DNA of 64,000 nucleotides from Xestospongia muta (taxonomy: Eukaryota > Porifera > Demospongiae > Haplosclerida > Petrosiidae). Of the stretch, positions 1-10,816 are shown piece after piece. The notes below the pieces were generated by a model, which was given only the letters and a program-made list of their open reading frames with translations, made no database searches and was not told the DNA's origin. The number at the start of each line of letters is the position of its first letter. Position 1 is the first letter of the stretch. Location of the stretch: contig OY848917.1 in NCBI GenBank assembly GCA_963693285.1, positions 11,532,192 through 11,596,191 of the forward strand. The letters run 5' to 3'. The position numbers and the translations under genes are program-made.

Positions 1-123
1 AAAGGTTGCTGGTTGTATACTTGCATGCCTTAATAACTGCAAGGCATGCAAAATAACCACTAGTATATAAAGAAGGGAACTTACTCAAGATTCAGTTCCA
101 TTGCTCTGTTTGCTTCTGTCAAA

Positions 124-1203
124 ATGGCACGGAAACGTTTGTATGAAGATTTGTTGAGTATTGAAGAACCAGTATCAACTGCTGAAGTTCAATGTGTTGT
201 TCAGTCATTGAGTGATATGAAAAAAGCCAAGTCAGGTGTAGAATATTATGATGGTATTGTTACTGATGGGAATAGGCAGTTATGTATTGTAGGTTTTGAC
301 AGAAAAACACAAGGCAGTCTTTCGGAGTATCATGTAAAGTGAGAATCAGTGAAACTGCACAACTGTAACATAAAGAAAAATAACTCACACATGGAAGTGC
401 ACATCAATCGGAACACATGTATCTCACATTCATCACAGAAATTTAGTGTACCTGCTACAGATGATGACAGAAAGCACGTCCATGCAATACGCAACATCAA
501 AATCAAAGATTTACATAATATTGACGATGGTACTGCTGTAGCATTAAAAGCAAAGATTATATCGTTAGAACCACCACGTGGTGTATCAAGATATTACAAT
601 TGCTGATGAAACTGGTACATCAAGTATGTCGGCTTGGGATAAAAATATTGACATATTGGAGCCATTGAAGTCTTACAAATTTGACAAAGTCTATGTTCAT
701 AGCTACCGTGATGAGAAGAGTGTCACTTTATCACAACGTAGTGAATTCAAATTAATTGGAGATGATGAAGTAAAGGTATTAAGTACACTAGCTGATGAAA
801 AGACAGAGATAGTCTATAATGTCGAAATTGTCGGCACTCAGAACTTTAATGTGCACTACTGTTGTAACAATTGTCGAAACAAATTAAATATTGGGCCAGG
901 AGATGACAGTGCTAGAGGTTCTAGAGGTTCTAAGTGTGGATTGTTGCAGTTTTTAAAATCATGTGACTTTGAAGTAGCATCAAACTTGTTGTTTCAAAAT
1001 CCAGATGGAGTAATTATGCTCAAAGTGTGTACTGACAACATAAAAAAATAATTGAACTTGGGCATGGTGTAGCTGATGATGTTATCTCCTATGAGACAGA
1101 ATTTCATTTGTTAATGAATCGTATAAAAATGGATGTTACATACAATAAGGTCACACAATATGTGAATGAGATTAACTTTTCATCCATCACTCCTTCCAAG
1201 TAG
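124..1203 (+). pseudogene. RPA-like OB-fold protein of the Helentron
   Basis: The product resembles the single-stranded-DNA-binding RPA70-like proteins that animal Helitrons carry, presumably to protect ssDNA intermediates. The OB-fold signature is DITIADETGTSSMSAWD near 590-640, and a Cys-rich stretch (CCNNC) near 860-880 resembles the zinc ribbon of RPA C-terminal folds. The gene starts at ATG 124. One in-frame TGA at 340-342, a frameshift near 578 and another in the A-run near 1040-1047 break it. Past that run the reading continues as coding-like sequence to TAG at 1201-1203. It is convergent with the Rep/helicase gene. Confidence 0.75.
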
Positions 1204-1727
1204 TATTTATGGTTGAACATATTGATGATTTCTATTCACTTATTATATTCCTAATGTTGGTAATTATGTTTGATTCCTAATGTGAATAACAGTTTGTCAA
1301 TGTCAAGAATAAAATTATGCTAATATTATAAATTTTATTACATTACGATTATACTACATGAGAATATGCTGTTATTTGTGAGACATTTTGCTTTTAGTAT
1401 GGCTTTTGATTCATAGTAAAACCCAACCTGGACCACGCGGAGGTAGTCTCACATTCCAGGTCACCCCTATATTAAAGGGGGACAGTGGTGCATACAAAAC
1501 ATGTCACAAATATTAATAAATATATATGTATATATATATATATATATACATATATATACAAATATGTATGCTTCTTGTAAACCCATTTTCAATGGGGTGC
1601 ATACATGCAATAGTATTAAGAATAGACTAACAACATCATTTCTTTGAATATAATTACACTAAATGTACCACTGTCTGTAACAGAAATAAGCATGCTGAAG
1701 CTATGCTATAGTTTTATCATTCACAGA
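1204..1727. repeat. Intergenic spacer with (TA)n microsatellite
   Basis: AT-rich spacer between the convergent RPA-like and Rep/helicase genes. A degenerate (TA)n tract lies at about 1515-1572. I see no gene here. Confidence 0.7.
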
Positions 1728-2990
1728 TTACAATGGAATGGAACAATAAACAGTATCATGGTCACTGTAATATGTGTCACATACCTCAATTATAATATCA
1801 TCTGATGATCTGTTATAATATATATGATCAATTAGAGTTCCCCTATCAGTTGTAGGTGTTGACACAAGCTGTTTAAATCCATTAGTAGACATCAGATTCA
1901 ATATTCTTGAGTCTGATCTGTTGAATACATCATCAACAACACTAATCAAAACACCACCTTTGTGATTATCAAAGGCTCTGTCACATCGTAATGTAACATG
2001 ATTATCATGTATTGGGGGAAATGAATCTAAAGGTGATAGCCATGTTTCACAAAAACATAAGATATTGGCACAACTAAGAGATTCGTCATGCAAAATATCA
2101 GGAAGTTTTGCTCTAATGGATCTTATATTGAGTAAAGCCAAAGTAACAGATAATGAATGACATTGTAATTGAGGTACTGTTGCTAACTGTTTGGTATTGA
2201 GCCTACACATTTCTTCATGTACCTTGTCACTCTTCTTAATAGCAGAGGTATTAAAGTTTAAAATATGTAAACCTTGTAGCGTTTTTACTCTACTGAAGGC
2301 AACATACACTTGGCCTGGACTAAAATGACCTCCTTTTATATCAACAACTATTTCATCTAAAGTGAGGCCTCGTACTTTATGAATAGTAGTAGCCCAAGCC
2401 AATGTTAGAGAAAATTGTAAATGTGTAACCTCAGAACCACGTCTACCTTGGGCAAGAAATATAGCCTCATGCTTAGACAAGGGAACAGCATCGTTATACA
2501 CTGAATAATATTGGCTAGATTGTATAGCATGTAGTCTTACATGAGGATTATCAAATTTAATTAACACCTTACTGACTTTATTGTCAGTAGTAGTTATAAC
2601 ATGAACTACCTCTCCTCTAGCACCGTTAACTAGACCATCTGACACATCTACATTAGCTGTTAGCATTACACGTGCACCAATAGCTAGTTTAAGGACAGCA
2701 AGAAGGCCACCAGTATCTGATCTTTTCTCAGAGATATTGGAAAGGTCAACATGACAAGTTTGACCACTAATAGCATCGCAAGCATTAATAATATATTGTT
2801 GATCTTCAGAAGCTATGCTATGTAACATAAACTCATTTTTATCATCAACATCACTATTAAGTCTATAGACATGGATATTTGGGATCATCATTTGACGTAA
2901 TAACTCGTGATTTAAGTATATCAATATCCTCTGATGTACATTGATTTGTTCTAACTCTACACAACAATTCAGTGAATCTATTATCACCAC
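1728..2990 (-). pseudogene. Helentron helicase C-terminus fused to EEP endonuclease
   Basis: Reading the minus strand, the first half is the C-terminal part of a PIF1-family helicase: a GARVMLTANVDVSDGLVNGA stretch, then TTIHKVRGLTLDEIVVD and the motif VI segment GQVYVAFSRVKTLQGL. From about residue 280 it becomes an apurinic-like endonuclease with LLNIRSIRAKL, ILCFCETWL, TLIDHIYYN and SDHDTVY. The endonuclease is shorter than usual between GGVLISV and the RILNLMSTNGF segment, which suggests a deletion removing part of the core. The stop is at 1728-1730. The frame differs from the upstream helicase segment, so a frameshift lies near 2870-2990. Confidence 0.88.
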
Positions 2991-3494
2991 ATTGTCTCAT
3001 AATTTCATCAAGTTCTATCATTTGAAATTCATCTTTCCACAATGAACCTGAACCATACAGTGAAGCATAAGAATCACTGACCACATTAAACAAAGGTGGT
3101 TGACATACAGGTGGTAACTGGTAAAGGTCACCAACAGCTAATATACTGATACCACCAAACATTACATCAGATGATACTCCTTTAATCTGTTGTAATCTCT
3201 TATGTATTTCTAATAACATATTGCAACCAACCATAGATACTTCATCAATAATAAGTAACATCAACTGTGATAGTTTACTACGTAATGTGTTTAATCTATC
3301 ATGACTAAGAGGTTGAAAGCCACCAAATTTGCTATGGCCTAGTAATAGTGCAGCGTGTAAGGTCATTACATTAATATTAAATGCAGCTACACCTGTTGGT
3401 GCTGTCAATAAGACTGTAACATCATCAGGTGCTATTGTACCTGACAGTCTAAGAAGCTTCAGTGTATCAGAATGGATTATTCTGATTACATGCT
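2863..3494 (-). pseudogene. Helentron PIF1-type helicase, Walker B segment
   Basis: Contains TAPTGVAAFNI (motif Ia region), LLIIDEVSMV (Walker B, DEVS) and GDLYQLPPV (motif III), the standard order of PIF1/RecD-like helicases. Upstream of the first methionine the frame stays open through SGTIAPDDVTVLLTAPTG and back to HVIRIIHSDTLKLL near 3494, where homology stops abruptly. The missing P-loop lies next to it on the other strand. The helicase would unwind DNA during rolling-circle transposition. Confidence 0.9.
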
Positions 3495-3495
3495 A

Positions 3496-3671
3496 ATAAG
3501 CAAGAGATTCCTGCTGATGAATATAGACAGCTTATAGGAGGTCTTAATAGTAAGCAACAAGCTATTGTTATGTACCATCGTAATTGGTGTAAAAATGCTG
3601 TACTAGCACTGAGACAGGGATTACCAATGAAACCATATCGTGTGTTTTTGAGTGGTCCAGGTGGTGTTGTA
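3496..3671 (+). other. Inverted helicase P-loop segment
   Basis: This roughly 175 bp piece encodes helicase sequence on the plus strand, whereas everything around it is minus-strand coding. It reads EIPADEYRQLIGGLNSKQQA, then a Trp/Cys-containing stretch, and ends in VFLSGPGGV, the start of Walker A. The minus strand on its left resumes with HVIRIIHS (the residues after GKS), and on its right ends with SLTEITQDDL (the linker before the helicase). The segment therefore fits between them if flipped. Breakpoints are placed to within a few bases. Confidence 0.88.
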
Positions 3672-4314
3672 AATCATCTTGTGTGATTTCTGTGAGTGAC
3701 TGACTACCCTCTTGCAAATATCGAGATCTATTGTCTTCTGTATTTGGAGCAATATTACCCCATAAATGTTCAGGTGGACCATTCTCATCAATATCATCTA
3801 TATCAGCTTCACTATATTTGCTTTCATTAGCAACTACAGTTGCATATACATGACAGTAATGTTCCTCATATGTTGAGTAACCACCTAATATATCGGTATC
3901 TTCATTATACCCTGGGTAATATAGCATTAACTTAGCTCTATACCAATTACTAGGCTCAGCATCTTTATTGTAACGTCTAAATTGTATAACAGCCTCTCTT
4001 CTACGTTTATTCATTTTACCAAATCCTTCTGTTAATGTAATCTGAGAGGAAGTGGCTTCAAGTTCTGTTGGCGGCAATACATCGCTATCATCATCACAAC
4101 GATAATTAGTAACATATGTGGCAGCAAATTCAGCCAAACACATTGACTGTATAGTTTGTGGCCTGTGTTGATATCTATCAATTAGACTCTTTTGAAATAC
4201 ATTAGTATCATTTTCGTCAAGTTGATTACGCAAATTTTTATCTTTGAGTACAGCTATCCGTTCATGTTTAGGATTGGTATTTACAAACACAACTGATCTA
4301 CTTAACTGTTTCAT
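3672..4314 (-). pseudogene. Helentron Rep-helicase linker
   Basis: Continues the Helentron protein between Rep and helicase. It contains SVVFVNTNP, NKRRREAVIQFRRYNKD and a YPGYNEDTDILGGYSTYEEH stretch, typical of the linker in Helitron helicase-like proteins. The natural sequence ends at ITQDDL near 3672. The residues read in this frame below that point are antisense to the inverted helicase block. At its N-terminus it joins the Rep end through a frame break near 4315-4416. Confidence 0.8.
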
Positions 4315-4416
4315 TGGTAAAGACAGTATTCGGTAAACTGCCTCTTGAGCACTAACTTCTCTATGAGTTAGAAATGCTGTGCCTACTTTACGTAATTGTG
4401 TAGTTAATGCTTCTGT

Positions 4417-5488
4417 TCAAACTTCATTGGAAACACGTTTCAATAATTCACCCATTGATCGTTCATTTTTCATAATGTATGAGGCCACATACATAACACA
4501 GGCATAAGCATTCATTACACATTGTATATCCATGTTTGCCTGCCATGCTAGCATAACAGCTGGATTATAATTATTAATATTGTAATCACAAGGTTCCCAT
4601 TTCAAAACTACTGTATTGCCTCTACTAGAGGTACTAAGTGCATGACAATAATGCTAATGTAAGTAGCTCACTAAGGCTTACATCAGTGTTACTATCAACA
4701 AGTAATTTACGTACTTTAGCTAATGTCTTAGATGCATCATTAGTAACACTTTCATCATCATTAGGTTTAGATATCAATGTAGTAGAGGAAGGAGGTTGAG
4801 GGAACCTAAACCAACACACTTTGTTCCTCCTACAATATGAGGAATGTTTGTGCTGTTGTAAAAGCAAGACTAGTTCCTTTAATCGTCCTTCCTCATTTGG
4901 TATACCACATGATATATATTTATCAATAAAATCACACACTTTTTGGTCATCATCTACACCAAACTTAGGGGCATCATTAATCCGTATTACAGTATGGGCA
5001 TGAGGTGAACCTCTAGCCTGAAATTCAATTCTAATAGCATAATCTACAATTTCACCTAAAGGTTTGGCTGATGATTTTAAAAATTCCTGAAAAAATACAT
5101 TAAGCCGATATTGGAAATGCCTAGCTGTGGTTACAGGATTACGTCTAAGCCAATTAGATTTGTCCTCAAAGGACAATGCAGCTACCTCGTCATCAGTATA
5201 TGTTATACCATATTGTATGGCAATGTTTTGTATCATATCAGGCCATTTCATGTCAGCAGCAGATAATGTAAAGAACCATGTAGGCGTGCCTAGCTGACGT
5301 ATCATGGCTAATAAATCAAAAAATGTACATTGATAATATGGAGGTGAACCATGGACATTTTTCATAAAATGGTAAGCTTTGTCATTCTTTATATGTTCAT
5401 TAATAGTTGCCTGATTTCTAGCTTCACCAGCAGTTAGTTTGCCAGCTGGTTTTTGTCTCCATATAAAACTATTGGCATCATCCATCAT
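4417..5488 (-). pseudogene. Helentron HUH Rep endonuclease domain
   Basis: Rolling-circle Rep domain. The 5488-4634 frame carries a Helitron-like N-domain (FFDLLAMIRQLGTPTWFFTL, then WPDMI), the HUH motif in EFQARGSPHAHTVIRI, and a Cys/His cluster near CRRNKVCWF. A second frame (4605-4417) holds the catalytic tyrosine motif as YVASYIMK, with two Tyr four residues apart as in two-tyrosine Reps. In this family the HUH pair binds metal and the tyrosines nick and join ssDNA. A frameshift near 4610-4634 separates the two parts, so the enzyme is broken although its key residues remain. Confidence 0.88.
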
Positions 5489-5533
5489 GTATTTGTTTAG
5501 ACTCGACTATAAATTGGCCTACAAACAGATAAT

Positions 5534-5908
5534 CTAAGTCTTTCGCAAATCTACCATCAACATCTCTAAAAGATGTTGATTAAAGTATTTCCTGTAAGTT
5601 AGCTTTCTACATCTTTCTGTATGAAATCCATCAACACCAAAGTAAAGTTTATCAGGATTGAACATGGCCTCAAAATGTATGTCATTCATTATAAATATTG
5701 GTCTCTGTCCTTCACCTGGTGCCACAGAATAAATATGTGCATCAGCCTGAGGATTCTCATGAGACAACATGCTCTCTAATGGGCCACCAGTAATTTGTCT
5801 AGTGTCCTCATCACCTTGTTCTATAATATCATCACTGAGCTCTTCTGTACTATTATCATTAGTAGAGTCTACACTTTTATTAGTACACATTACCACTACT
5901 AGTACCAT
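5534..5908 (-). pseudogene. Helentron segment between OTU and Rep
   Basis: An acidic region (STEELSDDIIEQGDEDTRQI) precedes a conserved piece with HIYSVAPGEGQRPIFIMND and FNPDKLYFGVDGFHTERCRK, which commonly lies just upstream of the Rep domain in Helitron helicase-like proteins. It belongs to the same decayed polyprotein. Frame breaks separate it from the OTU domain above and the Rep domain below. Confidence 0.7.
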
Positions 5909-5933
5909 TAGAAGGAACTATGGGAGTCATGGT

Positions 5934-6349
5934 AGGGTTCTGTGTACTTAATACATTGATAGTGATATTCAACAGCAATATGATCACCCCATGCTCCATT
6001 ACTTAATCTCTCTAAATACTTTACCCAACGTAGTTATGCTTGAGTGTTGGGATCACTAACAGTAGCTATATAAGCATCCTCATTAGTAGGTGTTTCAGTA
6101 TCAGCATTATATGGATGACACAGGTTGTGACAAAAAATCACGATAATGTGTACCATTTATATATGGATGGTCCTCAAAGAAACTGACAAGCATGCTTCTC
6201 AGGGTATGCTTATCTATATTATATGACTGTAACTGACATGCTATAGAACTAAAAAGACAGTCACCATCTCCTGATACATCATGAATGATGTATCCATTTT
6301 CTTTAGCTATTACAGTAAGAGAACTAATTGTATCATCAATTTGCACCAC
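5934..6349 (-). pseudogene. Helentron OTU cysteine protease domain
   Basis: The OTU-family catalytic box is visible as GYIIHDVSGDGDCLFSSIA, with the DGDC cysteine. After an interruption with an in-frame stop near 6020-6040, the matching histidine region appears as GAWGDHIAVEYHYQCI near 5950-6000. OTU domains are a known accessory of Helentrons and may process the polyprotein or deubiquitinate, but which is unknown. The catalytic Cys and a His candidate are present although the frame is not continuous. Confidence 0.82.
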
Positions 6350-6499
6350 CTGTTCTGTATATTTAGCAGTGGTATTAACTACTTTCTAGTCCATCAGGTT
6401 GTTTAGTTAAACTATTAAACAATTCACTGTTGTTAGCTACCGAATCATTTAACCACTCATCATTGATACTTACACCAGCATACAAAGGGTTATTTGCCT

Positions 6500-7260
6500 T
6501 TAGCCACTGTAGTGCATTAATAACCTTGTCTGGCTTATATAGTCATACATGTAGTGACCCTTACAACATAATTTACGTTTCAGCTTAAGGGCAATCAATT
6601 CAGTTTCTGATGATAAACATGGTAACAATGTACATACAGTATCAACATTTGACGGGACATTAACAGCTGGTCCATGAATACAACGTTGTTTACCAGATGG
6701 GAGAGCTACCATCTTCATAAATGGAACACGTAATGATATCAACCGTAATTCTAATGTATTTAGGGTAGACAATTCATTGGGTATAACAGGTAATTGTAAG
6801 CCATTTGCTTTAGCTTGTAAAGGAATGTTACCTCTAATTAATGCCCCATCACAAGTTTTACATACCCATTGCTTACCATCACAACTAACATACGTAAATT
6901 CGTTACAAAACACATTTGTTATAACATCAGGACTAGCCTCGGTATATTTTCCTCTATTAAAAGGAACAACAGTTTGTCTATACATCATACAATGACATAC
7001 AGTACACACAAATTGAGGGCCAATCTTTACTTTAGAATGGAATATGGTGATTGCTTCTTCAATACAAACATCTGTTTTTCTTTTCTTAGCCATACTAGCA
7101 GCATTTGACTGCTTTCTCTTAATAACATCATCTTCATTTTCTAATGCTCTTTTCTTAGCCATGCTAACTGCATTCAATTGCTTTCTCTTAATAGCATCAT
7201 GTTCATTTTCTGATGCTCTTGTCTTTACCTTTGATAATCTGTCATGCTCTCTTCTATGTA
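6500..7260 (-). pseudogene. Helentron Cys-rich N-terminal region
   Basis: The N-terminal part contains a 25-residue basic repeat (units around NEHDAIKRKQLNAVSMAKKR and NEDDVIKRKQSNAASMAKKR, 75 bp period, about 7085-7230). Next come CTVCHCMMYRQTVVPF, CDGKQWVCKTCDGALI and a RLISLRVPFMKM segment, the usual cysteine-rich opening of Helitron replicase/helicases, probably DNA binding. It ends in a stop near 6500, and a frame break leads on to the OTU domain. The true start is uncertain because coding-like sequence with related basic repeats continues upstream to about 7260. Confidence 0.75.
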
Positions 7261-8527
7261 TTGTTTTTGTGTCAGATTCTAATTCTCATTTACATCGCAT
7301 TTGTAATCGCTTACTTACTCTTATACCAATCTCCATATCAACATTATTTGGATTTACTGGTTGTCCTTTTTTAATAACCAAAACATACCCACAAACACAT
7401 TGCACTTATAATCTGGTTATAGGTCCTGGATTAATTTTTAATATCACCAGCAAGTAATAGAATCAATGCACAAATAATATATGCATATATAAAGCAAACA
7501 ATGAGAAACACACAATTCACACTGATACTATGAACTACATTAACATTCTCCTGTGAACAATAGAAAGAGCCAATTGCTGCTCTCCATTGCTCAACTGAAA
7601 TCATCTTTTTCCACAATATAATAGAGATTTCAGTGTCACAAAAACTGAACAATTACATACAGAGCTACCACAATCAATCAGTCAGACTGGCTAATTAACC
7701 AATAGTAACTAACAGTGTAGTCTAAGCCAACCAATCAGTACTAACCCTCATGATCAGCGCTTACAGACTATGAAGAACTAGCACAATTTTGTTCGCTTAC
7801 ATGTGCATCACGTGAGATACCTTGTGTCTGAAAGTCTAGAGAATATTAAAAGAAAGTCTCTAGAAAAGACAGAAGATTATTTCTAGAGTCAAAGTTAGAA
7901 CATTTGCTATAATGATTGTCGAGCGCAGAAGAAATCCAGAAGCAGCTGTCATTACTGTAAACAGACCAGATCTCATCTGTATTATATTTACAAAACTACA
8001 TGGACTTGATATATAAAGTTAACTGCTACATTGTGTGTGCATTGTTTTGTGTTATTGGTATTGTACTATGATAGAACTACTTCTAAAAAACAAGTATTAC
8101 ATGACTCTGATTTTGAAAGTACATAATGAAACAAGGTGTGGTCAAATTATTGATGGGATCACGTGATGCACATTACAAACTGTTGTTTGATGACTCAGCA
8201 TTTCTCTTCAATCAAAGGGGAAAAAAGCTTTGTCATTTACTGGGTACTTTGCACTCTGATTGACAAGTCTGTGAAGCTGTAACTGAGTAAGTAATAGTAT
8301 CATTCAATTGACAAGCAAGATTAAGTCCTAGATTCGAGATGAACATTTCTCTGAGCCTTTACATGATGCTTACAAAATCTCCACATTAAGTTTTTTACTT
8401 TTCGAGAAACGGCACTTGACCTCTGCAGCCTGTAAAGTCCACACGTTTTTCTATTCATTGCTAAACGTTGGTAGCTGCTAACGCTTCGCTTGCCAAGTTA
8501 TAGCAGTTCAAAAAAAAGGCAGTGCAG

Positions 8528-8531
<4 letters not shown>
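7261..8531. other. Spacer between Helentron and pogo remnant
   Basis: No recognisable gene. A 73-codon minus-strand frame at 7652-7431 (with ISVEQWRAAIGSFY) could be an N-terminal piece of the Helentron, but it runs into a hydrophobic low-complexity tail and I do not call it. Confidence 0.5.

Positions 8532-8565
<34 letters not shown>
8532..8565. repeat. (CA)n microsatellite
   Basis: Uninterrupted CA dinucleotide repeat of about 17 units. It abuts the truncated 3' end of the pogo-like transposase. Confidence 0.95.
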
Positions 8566-8567
<2 letters not shown>

Positions 8568-8572
8568 ACAGA

Positions 8573-9291
8573 CTACAGTACCCTCGCTTTGCGCCCATGC
8601 ACAGCAAGGTTAATTACTAGAGGAGGCATGCAGTAACCTCCAGCACTAACACAGGCTAGAACAGTAACTTGGCTCTTCTTGCCACTAGTAAGAGATGTTG
8701 GGTGCTTTTGACCTTTCTTTGCAACTACTTTTGGTAGAGGTGGATCTAGTGGAATTCCTGTCTCATCTAAATTGAAGATCTTACATGGGCACTCTTGTAA
8801 TCCTTCTTTAGACAAGGTTTGACATAATAAATCAAAGTACCTTTCTAGTGCCACTTTATTTGTTCCAATTGCTCTAGCACGAGAAACACATTCACTTACT
8901 CTTAATGATAATTCTGAATGTTTACTAACTAAAAGATTCCCACCAGCTAGTTGTTACATTATAGCCTTTATTCCCTTTTCATTGACCACCTCCTGTGCAA
9001 TAGTAATAGCTTCTTTTTCTTGTACGAGCACAGCCTAATTTTGCACAGTTTATTAAAAATGATGACAAGTTTGTTTCTTCAATAGAGTCTAAGTGCTTGT
9101 TGCGATCACGTCTAGCATTATATGCTACTTTACCCGACACATGATCATAAAGAGTAGATTTGGCTATACCCATACTCTTCTGCCGCTCTTCTTATTGACA
9201 AACCATCATGAACTGACTGGACTGCTCTTTTTAGTCTATCCTTATCAAGTTGGGTAGAGTGAAGTGGAATAAAATCGCTTTGCTGTGCCAT
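8573..9291 (-). pseudogene. pogo/Tigger-like transposase, 3' truncated
   Basis: Starts at ATG 9291 with MAQQSDFIPLHSTQLDKDRL, followed by RLKRAVQSVHDGLSIRRAAEE and, after a frameshift near 9175, GIAKSTLYDHVSGKV. Together these form a psq-type helix-turn-helix. A later frame gives SELSLRVSECVSRARAIG and the first catalytic Asp region KIFNLDETGIPLDP, with TVLACVSAGGYCMPPLVI behind it. This is the DDE_1 layout of pogo/Tigger (Tc1/mariner superfamily) transposases. The frame stops before the second and third catalytic acidic residues, right beside the CA repeat, so the catalytic core is incomplete. Confidence 0.85.
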
Positions 9292-9302
9292 GCATGATGC
9301 TT

Positions 9303-9422
9303 TAAAATATGAACCAAAAGTAAAAAATGCCTAAATTTACTTCTCTGTTACCTTTTCAACCATAAAATATGAACCAAAAGTAAAAAATGCCTAAATTTAC
9401 TTCTCTGTTACCTTTTCAACCA
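9303..9422. repeat. Two-copy 60 bp tandem duplication
   Basis: Two 60 bp units, nearly identical, starting TAAAATATGAACCAAAAG at 9303 and 9363. They lie just upstream of the pogo-like start codon. Confidence 0.95.
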
Positions 9423-9943
9423 TAGACAATATGCTATCTTCATACGCAGATCTGACTAGTCCACTGATGGCTGACAAATTTCAACCGAAGTTTTCACTTC
9501 ACACACGTGCCTGTCACTTGGCCTATTGTAGTTGTCCGTTTAATGGTCTGTGTATTAAAGATTTCTCATCTACTATAGTCAGTCACATCGCAGTCAGCTT
9601 TAGCTGAAATTTATTACAGATGTGTTTCGATAAATGGACAAATTATATTTGCTAGATATGCAGCAATTGGTTAGTTCTATCTCGAGTGTTAAGTGCTGTC
9701 CGTTCAATGGTACCACCCGTTCGAGTAAACATAAACCAAGACTTCTTTCCTTCCGTCTCTAACATCAAGGCTATACTTGCAATCTTCTTAATTTTTGCAA
9801 CTCAAAGGTTTAAAAGCCTTCTCTTTCAAATTCAGTTTGTTCCATATTAATAGCATTTTCAGGTCTTAAGATATAGCGTCTGATAAAAGGACCCGTCCAT
9901 TTATTCGCCGTTTACCCTTAACAATAACAGACGGTAAACCGAA
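9423..9943. other. Unassigned spacer
   Basis: No gene recognised. It contains two similar short motifs (TGTCCGTTTAATGGT near 9533 and TGTCCGTTCAATGGT near 9697) of unknown meaning. Confidence 0.4.
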
Positions 9944-10290
9944 TCAGGCGAAGATGCTTCGTAGAGATGAAATGATGGGAGTTGATGTGGTAGACTTCAT
10001 CACTTTGACTTCTAACCATTTAGAGTAGGCGTCAATGACTATTAGAAACATATTGTCCATAAATGGGCCTGCGAAGTCCAAGTGTAATTTAACCAGGGTG
10101 AGCTGGCCACCTCCAAGGTAAACTTGGAGCACCTGGTGGACTCAGACGATATACTTGACACTTTGAGCAATTCTTGACAAATAATTCAATATCCTCATCC
10201 TGGCCACCAAACAAATGAGCGGGATAATGTTTTCATACGAGAAATTCCAGGATGTGAAGCATGTAGTTCTTCAAGAATGTAATCATGTCC
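9944..10290 (-). pseudogene. Ty3/gypsy integrase fragment
   Basis: Minus strand: SFVWWPG, then DEDIELFVKNCSKCQVYR (the zinc-binding H2C2 end, Cys pair CSKC), then, after frame breaks near 10130, LHLDFAGPFMDNMFLIVIDAYSKWLEV with the first catalytic Asp of the retroviral-type integrase core. The sequence stops shortly after STTSTPIISSLRSIFA, so the second Asp and the Glu are missing. No LTR was recognised beside it. Confidence 0.85.
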
Positions 10291-10816
10291 AGGTGGTGGT
10301 ATGATTATTCAGCTTCCCTATAGGACAACTCCGTCTTGGGTTGATAACTCAGGGCCGTGCCATTTTGCTTATTATCAATGCCTATTACATTACCAAAATT
10401 ATATCATATTTGCCTGCCTAGAAATAAATGAATACTGTTATCATCTGTGAATTAACAACATTATCTTCTACTGTGCACTCAATGTTTAAGTATTCTTTTT
10501 GGACTGGTGTTAAAAAATAAGTTCATCCTCTTCAATATTTCCTGTAATTAGTGTCTATCTGGGTTCTCACTACACATTTATACTGGGCTGGCTAGGATCT
10601 GTGTCATGTGATAGTCACTGACATACAGTAAACATTTCTGTTATTTTCTCCACTATACCAGTAAGTCAATGTATTGGAGCCTGCTTTACAGTATTACACC
10701 TCTTAGTACAGTGTACATGCACTTATTTCATATACTGAGTAAATAGTGCTTTGGCATATTTGTTGTCTATACATACTAGGTCACTCATTAATTTGATATT
10801 GTTAAAATAGCTTTCC
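10291..10816. other. Unassigned spacer
   Basis: AT-rich, with no open frame or motif that I can support. Confidence 0.4.

Larger units (their letters stand above)
1..7660. mobile_element. Helentron-type Helitron, decayed, approximate limits
   Basis: The minus strand from about 7250 to 1728 carries, in order, a Cys-rich N-terminal region, an OTU protease, an HUH Rep domain, a PIF1-family helicase and an apurinic-type endonuclease. An RPA-like gene lies on the plus strand at 124-1203. Rep plus helicase defines Helitrons, and the endonuclease at the helicase C-terminus defines the Helentron (Helitron2) branch. I did not find convincing terminal sequences, so the limits are only the extent of recognisable coding sequence. 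Many stops and frameshifts and one internal inversion show that this copy is not autonomous. Confidence 0.85.

Noticed and set aside
1515..1572. Hairpin in the TA-rich tract as a Helitron terminal hairpin
   Set aside because: It is low-complexity TA repeat inside the element, not next to a recognisable end.
7044..7457. 137-codon plus-strand open frame, rich in hydrophobic residues and Cys
   Set aside because: It is the antisense of the basic repeat and Cys-rich N-terminus of the Helentron protein; composition explains it.
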